From positions 1 to 58,678 of the forward strand of contig DJPS01000016.1 of the NCBI GenBank assembly GCA_002438625.1: 58,678 nucleotides of DNA. The letters are read 5' to 3'. A program made the position numbers and the translations under genes. Under the pieces are notes generated by a model. The model made no database searches, was not told the DNA's origin, and saw nothing but the letters and a program-made list of their open reading frames with translations. Shown here one piece after another: positions 19,701 through 31,700 of the stretch (position 1 is the first letter of the stretch; each line of letters opens with the position of its first letter). The DNA comes from Christensenella sp. UBA6406. GTDB lineage: Bacteria > Bacillota > Clostridia > Christensenellales > UBA1242.

Positions 19701-22700
19701 AGATGTTTCATCACCACTTAAAACCAAGTTGTTTAATGATAAATTTTCAGCATTTCCAATTATTCCGCCAACATAGGCTATTTTATTAGAATAGATGCTT
19801 ATTTCCATTCCGCTATAAGAATAATTAATTGATGTTGCAGATGAATCATTAGAATCTAAAACCTTTAAGACATTGTTACCAACAAGCCCACCAACATACA
19901 TAAATTGAGCAGTGTTAGCATTTAATGTTCCATAGGCATTTATACGATTATTCTGTATTGCTTGATTTGTTTTAGCATAGTTATGGAACTCGCCATAAAT
20001 TCCGCCCATTGCAAGATATTTAGCATTACCACTAAAATCTATATCAACATACGCATTTGTTTGATTTGACAAATTGCTTGCGTTCATACTTGTAACGATT
20101 GAACTTCCAACAATTCCGCCAACTTTTGCGATTGAGTTTATATTTTCAACATTAACCTTACTGTTATTATTGAAAGCACCTAAATAGACACTACTTATAA
20201 CTGCGTTCGTACTTTCGCCAAGCAAACCGCCTACATAAGCCCATTCACCGCTTGAGCAATTTACATTCACATAAGCATAGAAGTTTCTAATATTACCAGA
20301 ATCAATTCTTCCAGCCAAACCGCCAACTCTTATGTATTTTGCACTTGCATCTACAGAAATAGTTATGTTGCTATTTGTTCTACCTTGAATGCTTGCATTA
20401 TTTGCAATTAACATACTTCCATTAAAGCCAACCAAACCGCCAACATACAAGTTATCACACTTAGAATCAGTTTCACTAACTTTAACAGTTGAACTTCCGC
20501 TAGGTAAACTTGTTAAACTAACTTCACTAACTAACCTAAACGCATATTCTTCCGTTGCTGTCTTTTGCGTATAAACACCAAATTGCATATTTGTTGCAAA
20601 GTCAAAATATCCAAAAGTTGTTCTATCGTACAATTTAACTATTGCACTATATCCAATAAGTCCACCAAAGTATAAGTTATGTGTAGGCGTGTAATTATTA
20701 ATGAGTTCTATATTTCCGCTAAATGAGCAAGAATTTAAAACTATTGTCCCACTGACGTCACCAACAATTCCGCCAACTTTACAGCCGTTTATCTTTAATG
20801 TTCCAAGTGATAACGCTTTCGCATTTGAACTTGTAACTTGTGGATTACTTACACAAATTACCCTAACATTATTTAAACTACTTGCTTCATCTTGTGCAGA
20901 TACCACACCAAACCTTTCAACATAAGTGCTTGAATAATTTGCTCCTATTATAAAGAAGTTTATTTCTGAAATTGTTGCACGCTTAGTCGATACAAAGAAA
21001 CCAATGTTTTCATTCTTATTTGCAGGGGCAAATAATGCTGTGTAATCAATGTTGTAGAAATTTGTTGATATTAAATTATCTTTATCATCTGTTCTTGCTG
21101 ATAACAATTTACCTGTAAAGGTTCGCTTAACAAATGATGTTACTCCGCTAAAATCAAGGTCATTCATTATTCTAAATGTTTTATAAGGAGATTCATTTAT
21201 TGCTTTAATTAATTGTTCCGCCGTATAAATCTCTTCTTCATTTAATTTGTTTCCTAACCTTAGTTCTGGATATTCACCCCAATATCTATCCCAAATTGAG
21301 CCACCACTTACATTCAACAATTCCAAAAGGAAAGTTGTAACATGTGCAAAATTAGTGCTATCAATTTCATAAATATCATTTAAGGTTATTGAACTTAAAC
21401 TTCTTTCAAGCTCATAATCTAGTTCAGAACTGTTACCTAGCAAGTTAGCATCATTCTTACCAACCATTCTTAAAGCAACACTGCCACTTACTCCGTTGCT
21501 ACCAGAGAATAAATTTTTGCCATTAAATTTGATTTGATTAATAGAATATAATGCACCAACATCTGTTGTTATCTTACTATCTTCAATAGGAGATACATAG
21601 CCCACATATGTTCCTGCGTAATAATTTGTTCCATCAGTCCTAAATGTAGTCTTTGCCGTGCTGTAATCCCAATAATTTAGTGCATAAAGTGTTCTAAGTG
21701 TAATTACATAAGGATTTGTCTTATTGTCTTGGTCCTTAATGACTCTACCAGCCAAATAATTAACCCTACCAATTAAACCACCTGCATAATAATTGTCATT
21801 TTCTTCCGTTTCACTTGCCTTTGTTACAATATTTCCACTTGCATATGCACTGCTGATTTCTCCGCCATAAGTTACGCCTACAAGCCCACCGAAATATTGT
21901 TCAGTAACCTCATCTAAATCGCTTGAAATGTTAGGGTCAACAATATCAACTCTTGTATAACTGTTTGTAACAATTCCACCATAATTGATACCTACGACAC
22001 CACCGACATACCAAAGTTTTCCGTTAAATAAATTTGTCTTACCAAAGTTACCAGTTGCACCAGTTTTTAAATATGTCTTAATAGCATTATCAACTTTTGC
22101 TTGATTTTCATCGCTGTGTCTAACTTTTGCGTGATTGATAGAACCATAGTTCACGCCCACAATTCCGCCAGCACAATATGTTGAATAAATTTGTTGCCTA
22201 TTTTCGCTATCATCATACTTCACTTCAAATGAAATATCATAAACCGCACTGCTTTCGCCTAAATAGCCGAACACACCACCAACATATTCTCCACTTACTG
22301 AAACATCCCCACTTACTGAAACAAATTTAATATTTGCATTATTCATAAGCACAAATTCTTCATATGGAAGTTCAGTAGATAAATCAGCAATACCTGCAAC
22401 CGAACCCGCATGAGATATCTTTCTAACATTTTCTTGCTTGTCGTAAACAAGTGGCTTTTCTTGTTTTTCGCTTGCTTTATAAACTGCTTGCACTGATGCA
22501 CTGCTGTTTATTCTATTTAAAACGCTTTGCCCACTTATTATACCCGCAAGTCCGCCAACGACATTATATGCTTGCATAACTGAATCCGATGATACATTAA
22601 TATTTAATATATTTGTATCTTCAACAATTCCTGCCAATCCGCCCATATAACTTACATTTAGTGCATTTGCTTCCAAAATATGCAAACTTAAATTTTTAAT

Positions 22701-25700
22701 TGTTGTAAACTTACCGTTCGCACTATCTGCATAAATCTTTTTAAACAATCCTATGCTTAAAGTTTCGCTATCATTAGCACTTGAATTTATACGAATATTA
22801 GATAATTTATAACCATTACCATCAATAGAGACATTACATAAAGTTACATCTTTTGTCATATTATCACCAGCAACATCATTAAAATCAATATTACTAATGA
22901 TTCTATAATATTTGTTGTCTATAACTTTATCCGTTTCTTTATAGTCTTGATTGAAATAGAAATTAAAATCTTCCGCATTTGCAATTAGATATGGGTTAGT
23001 CTTTGCACCAAGATGAGCATTCACACCAAAGATGTATGTAAATGTTCCATCATCATATCTCACCATTGCCCTTGTTGATTTTGCTATATCATTCGCACTT
23101 ACAAGTTCAGGATAACCTTGCTCCATTGTCCAAACTGAATCATAAACATCTGTAACACTAAAACTGAAATTATTAAATTTAAGTTCTACTGCAAATTCTT
23201 CGCTTGTCAACGCAACCACACCTTCACCCAAACTTGAAGTTTCATACGCTTCATCACCAAGTTTCAAATAATAGCAATTTTCTATTCCGTTAGGGTTTTG
23301 ATTTTGTACATTAGACTTAGCATCAACACCAATAAATGGCATATGTAATGCACTATTTGTTAAAACCTTGCTTGCACTATAAGAGGTTTTAATTGTTCCG
23401 CTACTCTCGTTTGAGAATACAAACCCACCCGTTCTAGCATTGCTAGATAGAGTTATATTTGAATATGAATCGCTTATATCGCCATTGTTCTCATATACAA
23501 AACCGCCAATGTTTCCATTTGAAATTAATGCACCATATTTGCTTCTATAGTTTTCTAATATGAATCCACCTTTAACATAAGAAAACATAATCTCGCCTTG
23601 ATTTCTTACGACAAAGCCCGCAGTTTTGCTATCTGTTGCACTAGGATTTGTGTTGTAAACAAACAAATTACTTACAAAACTTGAAGCAATATGCCCTGAG
23701 TTCGTATAAGCAAAGCCCGCAACACTTCCCTTAACTTTAAGTTGAATAAATGCATTGTTATCTTCACCAACTCTACTGTTTGTGATATCTCCATTATTAT
23801 CTAAAACAAATGCACCCATAGTCAAGTCAGTGTCTGTTCCGCCAATGTTCGCAGTTGTTTTAATTTCAAGCGTTTTCATTGTTGAAACAGTTTCAATTTC
23901 AACACCATTTATAACAGTTGACCTATCATAACTTACTTCACCGCTTGACAAACTTTCATAAGATACCGCACAATTTGTAACAATACCATTATTATAAAGA
24001 GCAAAGAAACCAATATTTATGCTTGAATAAGCAGATAAATCTATTGAATTTAATTCACTTATATTAACAGTAACATTTTTAATTATCGTACCTTCACTAA
24101 TTGTTCCGAACAAACCTAATTCTATAGAATTTCCACTTGCAACCGCTTCAATATCAAAAGTCTTAATTATTAAACTGTAACCATTTCCATCAAAACTTGA
24201 AATTGCCGTACTTATAGGTTTATATGCTGTTAAAGTGATATCATTCATCAAAATGTAATGTTCACCCGCTGTCATTCCCTCAAAATCTGCTTGCGTATAA
24301 ACAGGTAGAGGCAAATCCATATCACTAAATGTAACAATATTAAATGAATATTCTTGCTCAAAAATCATAAATGTTTCTGGCAAGTCATAATCGCTATAAA
24401 CTTTTATATTGTAATTATCATATTCATCAAAGCCATATTTTAAAGTGTATTTTAATCCAAAATTAGAACCCGTTGATAAACCTATTAAATACGCTTTACC
24501 CGTGCTAACATCTTCTTTAATATAAAACTTAGAATTTGGAGTTATTTCAGTTTCTACTGAGCCATAGACATTATTAGATATCTTTTTGCTAAATTTAGAA
24601 ATATCATATCTAATAGAATTTTCCAACTTGCCCATCTTTGCTTCCAACCCTAATTCAAAAGTTGCAGTTGCTGGAAGAAGAGAGTTTAAAGTTATACTAG
24701 AATCTGATTTTAAAACCAAATTATAATCATCATCATAAACAAATCTTTTACCTTCAAAATTTGTGCCACTTGCATTCATAAACACAAATTCGTTATAAGA
24801 TTTAGCAAGATATAATTTCTTTCCACTTGCAAGTTTAATTGTGCCATAGAAATATCCGTTATAAATGCCTTCACTTTCCGTGCTTAAACTTGAATACATT
24901 CTTCTCGCCACTTCAAAAGTAGGAGCAGATTTAAAGAATATTTTAGAAACACCAATTTCATAGTATTCTTGCATATTCATTCTTAAATAATTGCTTTCAT
25001 TATTAAATGAATATAAATCTATATCATCAATTAAATAATCAATAACAATCAATTCCAATTCGCTATAAACACTCTTTGAAATGCCGTTCTCTTCATAATC
25101 AACAACAACCAAAACTGTTATTTTTGTGCCACTTGGAATTCCGATTCCAACATAAATTGTATCTTTATAAACTTCCCTACCATTTACAATATCATAGTTG
25201 TTTGATTGCGTGTAAATAACTTTTTCAACTTCGCTTTCACTTAGCATCAACTCTTCGTTATCTAAAACAGCAGTTGGATTATATGTTTGTCCCGCAAAAG
25301 TTCTTCCCATTGTAACTTTAAGATTTGTCGTTGTTCCTCTAACAACATAATGCGTTGTTGATTCTTCTTCTAACTCAACCTTAACAAAAGGAATCTCTTT
25401 TACATTTAAATCAATAGTTTTAACGGCAGAAACCTGTAAAACGCCATTTTCATCATAGGTGTATGCCGTAACCTTAACAGGCAAGATTGTCCCTTCTGGC
25501 AAATTATCTGAAATAAGTGTTCTTACATAGAAATTTCCATCAAAAGACTTTTCTTCATCGTAAACATTTGAATACTTTTGAAGAATCATTGCCTTACCAT
25601 CATCAGTGTATTGCGAACGTGGCTTAATTGCAGAATAGCCACCCGTTCCATCACCATATTTATTTGCAACTAATTGCGTAAATGTTATTTTTTCGCCATT

Positions 25701-28700
25701 AACTTCTTCACTTTCAACTGTTACCATATCTACATTAGAATAGAATGGGAACATATTAATGCTAAGCATACCCATAGAGTTTGAAGCAATATCAAGAGAG
25801 GCAACTTCATTCCTATTGTAAACAAATTCGCCATCACTATTTTGCTTAATCTCTCCGCTTGTGTAGTTTAGCACATCTAACCTTTGCACTTGTTGTGGTG
25901 CAAAAGTTAAAGTTATATTTTTAGTTTTATCAGCAATCAAATCTGAAACAAATGTAACATCGTATGACTTGTTTTCGGTTAGATATCGTGCAGTAAAACT
26001 ATTTTCCAAATTTGCATTTAATAAATAAATTATTTTATAAGTGCCATCTTCTAGCATCGTTGTGCTTTGATAATTTAGTGATAAATTCAAATAATCATCG
26101 CCACAACTAACAAAAGCAGTTAAACCATCGTTTTTAGAATCTGAAATCATAAATACTTCAAAACTAATCGTATCACTTGGACTGTAAACAACGCTATCAA
26201 CACTTGCTTCAATATTAATTGCACCCTCATAAATGTTTATATTTGCATTCTTAGCGTTAATTTGCTTATTGCTTGCATAAACATTTTGAGTTACAACCAC
26301 ATTTAACTCGTCTACAAATTGTGCCTTAATGAACGGCTTAAATATAATTTCATTAGAATATGATTTTATTCCTTCAAAAGACAATGTTCCAACGCTATCA
26401 ACATCCATTGTAATTTTGTCCACATAAACAGGATAGCATCTTCCGTTATAATATACACCATAACCAACCTTTCCATCTTTTGAAACTTTATCTAAAATCA
26501 ACTTGTCCACATCTAAATCATTAAACACCAAATTGTTGTTAGACATAGTTGCATAATGTTTTACATCATCTATCTCTATATAATAAGTTGCACTAAACTC
26601 TTGTTGATTTACTGTAAATTGCCCAAAATCAAAATAAGAAGTATACATATTTTGATAAATAGGATATTTACCACCATTATAAGACATAAACAAATTAATT
26701 GTGCCATCTTCGCCCGCTTCAAACACAACTGTTCCACCAGTTAAATCTTTAAATACAACATCAGAGCCCACAACTTCTGCTTTATAAACTTTCCCACCAA
26801 TAGCAGTGTAATAAGATGTTGTACCTTCTATATAAGTGTTTGATGCCTTTGATTGCATTTCAATCGTTAGACCCATTCTTTCGCTTTGCTTAAATTCAAC
26901 ATCGTTTAAAGTGCTTAGAATCTTAGCAAAAGCATCTAATTTAAAGTCCTTTCTAATGCTAATTGTTGCGCCATTATCATATTCCACACCGCTTGCGTTT
27001 GTACCACTATAAAGTTTAAATGCAGAAACAAAATTTGTTACATAAATTTGTATTGTTGTCTTTAAACTAGGATTTACAACACTTGAAATTTCAAGCAATA
27101 CAAGCCCTTCACCTTTAATTGTTATTGTGCCATTTGCATTTACTGAAACAATTTTACTTTCGTTTCCCTTTGCATCTTTTGCAACAACATTAAGCCTTAC
27201 CGCACTAAATGGAATAGGGAAAACTTCCACATCTAACACATCGCTTAAATTTACGACATTTAAGTTTCCAGCAATTTGCCTAAACTCGTATTTTTTATCA
27301 CTGCTTAAATTACTTTCAAAACTTGCATCTAATTCATAATAGAACAAAACTGCCTTAGAATCATCAACTTTAACAAATTTGTCTCCACCTTCTTTAACTG
27401 TTACGCTCATCATATCGTAAAGAACGCTAAATAAAGGAAGTTCATTAGGTCTGCATATGATTAACCTACCACCATTAAGACTTTCATCCAAATCAACATT
27501 TTTGCCGTTTACGACAATCGTTGTGCCAGGTTTAACCCATAATTTAACATCATTATAAGTTGCATTAATTAAATTTGATTCATTATAACTATTGTCCGCT
27601 TCACTAATATAATAATATGAACTAACCGCATTTATAACGCCCAAAGTTGCACCATTTGCAAAACTGAACCTTACATCTGCACCATTTGCAACACCAATCA
27701 TTTTTCCGCTTGTTGCAACAATATCACTGTAACAGCCCAAAACAAAACCATTTGTTACAAAGCCTGCAATCGTTCCAATACTTCCACTTCCGCTTATTGC
27801 ATTGCCTTTAAATGCAGTGCTTATATAACTGAATGAAATAATGCTCTTTATTTCAATATTAATTACGCTTGTTTTGCTTTCATTTTCGTACGCAATTAAG
27901 CCCCTTTCTTGACTATCCATAAAGCCAACCAAACCGCCAACTTTATCTTCACCAACAATCGCTAATTCATTGCCCGTTTCAACAACTGAATCACTAATTT
28001 GATTTGTGCTTACTCCACTTATTCCGCCAACATTACTCTTGCCTTTAATCTTACCAGTAAAATACGCATTATTTATATAATAATCATTTGCACCAACAAT
28101 TCCACCAACATTTAAAATGCTATTTGCCACAATATTTGCAGAAACGCCAACATCTTTAATCATTATCTTATTAAAGAAATCTTCCGCACTCTTTGCCTTA
28201 AAATCAATAGAAGAATCATCTTCACCTTCCGCCGTTGTTGCCGTGCTATAATCAACAATCGCACTACCAATAAATCCGCCAACAGCCGAACTTGCATAGC
28301 CCGCATCTTCAACAATTAACTCACCTAAAACAACATCTAAACCGCCATTGCCAAAATATGATTGATAAATTATTTTGCCATTATCTCCGCTTGTTGCATT
28401 CCCGCTCAAACTGCCAGTTACAGTTGCACTTAAAATTGAAGTTATTTCATTTGCAGAATTTATATAAACATTTGACTGTATTGCACCCGCAAAACCGCCA
28501 ACATAAATATCGTTATCCGTAATTGCACCGTTATCAACAACCTTCAAATGCTTCAAATCAACTGCCGTAAATCCGCCACCTAGCGTTACATTGACCCCGT
28601 TTTCAATAAAGCCAAACGCACCACCAACAAAGTTGCTCTTTTGTGCCAAATTTATGCAGTAGTTATCCACATTATCCACAAGACTTTTAACTGAAATATT

Positions 28701-31700
28701 TTCAATTTTAGTCTTTTTAACTTTTTCGTTCCTATCTATCGTATCATCAATAGTCTGCCTTACAACACCCGCAAGAATGCCCACATATAAATCAGCATTT
28801 AAGTTGCTTGCATTTATATTAAATTTAGAGCATTCAACTTCCAAATCCACAATTTGCCCGCAATTTATGCTTGCAAACAAACCAACATAGGCATTGTTTG
28901 AGCCACTCACATTCGCATCAATGCTTAAACCTGTAATTTTTGAAGTTATTTCAATTTGATTATATCCAATTTTATATTTTCCACTTAAATATCCCGTAAA
29001 TGGTCTATCATAAGCACCAATAGGTGTCCAAGATGAAATTTTAGATAAATCAATGTCATTGGCAAGCACATAATGCAAACTCATAGAATTCGTATTTTCA
29101 CCAATCGCAATTAAGTCATTTGAATCCGTTATCCTATAAGCGGTGTCAATGCTTGAACCATCTGCCACAACAATTTGTATATCTCTATACAAACTCATAT
29201 GGTCCAAATCAACATAACTATCTTCCGCTACAACCCTAAGCGTTGCAACACCACCCCTAAGTGGCATAACTCTGCCATCACTTGAAACAGTAAACACAGG
29301 CACAGCATTATCATCGTTTCTATTTTGAATGTAAATATATTTTAAATTCTTATTAAATGCATCATTTGGATAGGCAACGGCTTGAACATTATAAGAATTT
29401 CTAGTTCCAACTAAATTGTTCTCATTATCATAACTTGCAAGCCCGTCCCTAGCATCAAAATAAATTTCACTATTGAATACGTTAACAAATTTAATGTCTT
29501 GCACCATAACTGCCTTAACAACTTCAATTACACAATTTGCACTATATGTCCTTCCTTTATCCTTAACATAAGCAACAACGGTAACCACTTCGCTATCTCT
29601 ATCGCTATCCAAAATTGGACCAGCCGTAAATGTTGTCATAAGTCCATTAAATTCACTTATTGAACCAGATGAACCCACAATCTCCCAAGCTATATCTTCT
29701 TCCTTAATTGATGCATTGTTAGGATAAATAGATAAATTTAATTTTAATTGACTATGCTTTGAAATATTGTTATAGCCAACAGTTGTATAATCTTTAAGCG
29801 TTGCACTTGCATAATTTATTGCAACATTATTAATAGGTATATATCCTTCAACCGAAAAAGTTTTAGTCAACGCTTCATCATCTTGCACCACGCCAAACTC
29901 ATTATAGCCATAAATATAAACAGTTACAACCGCCCTACCAACACCTAAAATGCTCACATAACCTGTGTTGTTAGAAACTGAGACATATTGCTGTCCTTGA
30001 GCATTTACTTCATATCTAATAAGAGCAACGCTGGCATCATCATTCACCTTAACACTCGTTGAAAATCCGCCCTTAATTTTAGCAGATACATAACTTAAAG
30101 AGCCTTGCCCATCAACAACCTTTTCGCCAATAGAACCATTTTCAAATTGATTATCTCCTAAAATTATTGCACTTTCTAATTTTCCATAAACAATTATTTT
30201 TATTGTTAAATAATGCCCATTGCCACTATCAAATGTAATCTCACTTTCTCCAGCCTTTAAGCCATAAACAACATATTCTGTGTTAGATTGCTTTAAAATT
30301 CTAATATTGTCATTATCAATTTTATAAGTTATGCCAGATGTGTCCCCCGCATTGTTCCCTGTACCCAAATAAATTACAGAGCCACTTCCGCTTCCTTCGC
30401 CTTTTTCAACATAAATAGTGCTTTGACCCGTTGTTAATTCTTGTATACCTTCAAGAACTGTAAGATTAACTTTCGCCTTTACTTCATCGCCCTTGTTATA
30501 AACCTTAGCAATTTGAGAAGTTGCAGTGAATGAATATTTTGTATTTTGTGCTACTGTTGAAAGCGTGCTTTTAATGTAAATCGTTTCACCCGCCTTAACA
30601 GTAAAAGGTTCAAACCCAACAACACTTCCAGATGCATCTAAAATCGCACCAAGCCTATTGCCTTCACTATCCAAGATTAAAAGCGAATTTTGAACAGCAA
30701 GCGTATCCTCAAATTCAATAAGAATATCTGCATTTTCTTCCAAAACACTTGAAGGTGTTAAAGTAAATCTAAATGCCATTCCATAATCGCCACTTGCATA
30801 ACGATTGTAAATTGTTTTGTTAAACTCGCCACCATTAGCCTTAGAACTTTCACCATTTACATTAATGTCATAAGGAGATTCAATAACACTAACATTAAAT
30901 GTAATTTCAAGTGGCTCAATAAAGTCTTCCGCACCATCAATGCTAAACTTTAATGTAATCGCACTCTTGCCAAGCCCAACCGCTTTAACCGCCACTTTAT
31001 TTACGGAAAGTTTTTCAGCAGTAACACTTTCTCCGTTCTTAGAAATAGTTAAATTTTGGTTCATTATGTTTGCAGTATAATCTATTTCAAAAACAAATTC
31101 ACTATAATATTCAATAGTCTTAACCATTGTAAGCGTATCATAAATTGCTTGCCCATTTTGATAAAGAATTAATGAATCATTATCAGTTGAATAAACTCGC
31201 CTTATCGTTACATCTTCTTTATCCACACCCTTTATAACATTCACAGGGATGTTTGCAAACACTTCATCGCTAACCTTTGCCTTAACAACCAAACTGCCCG
31301 CACTTGTCGCATTTGTCGCATCTATAACACCAGTGTTCTCATCAATAGTAACATTTAAATTTTGCGGATTAGATTCAATGCTATATTTAATCTCCGAAAC
31401 ATTGCCATCTATTGGCGCTATCATCATACTTTCGTTAGGCCTTATAGCATTCTTATGTCCTATTGCAACATAATGTGTATAGCCCGTAACAAGTGCCATA
31501 GACTTAATTGGTTGAATAACATTTACCAAAATATCCTTATGTACTTTGCTGTTTTCAGTTAAAAACGCAACAACCTTTGCTTGACCTGCTTTTAAGCCCG
31601 TAACAGTTACACTATATCTGTCATATTTCCTTTCGCTAGAAACAAGCACAACACCTTCGTTTTCAACCCTAAACACAATGTGTGAATTCTTAAACTCGTT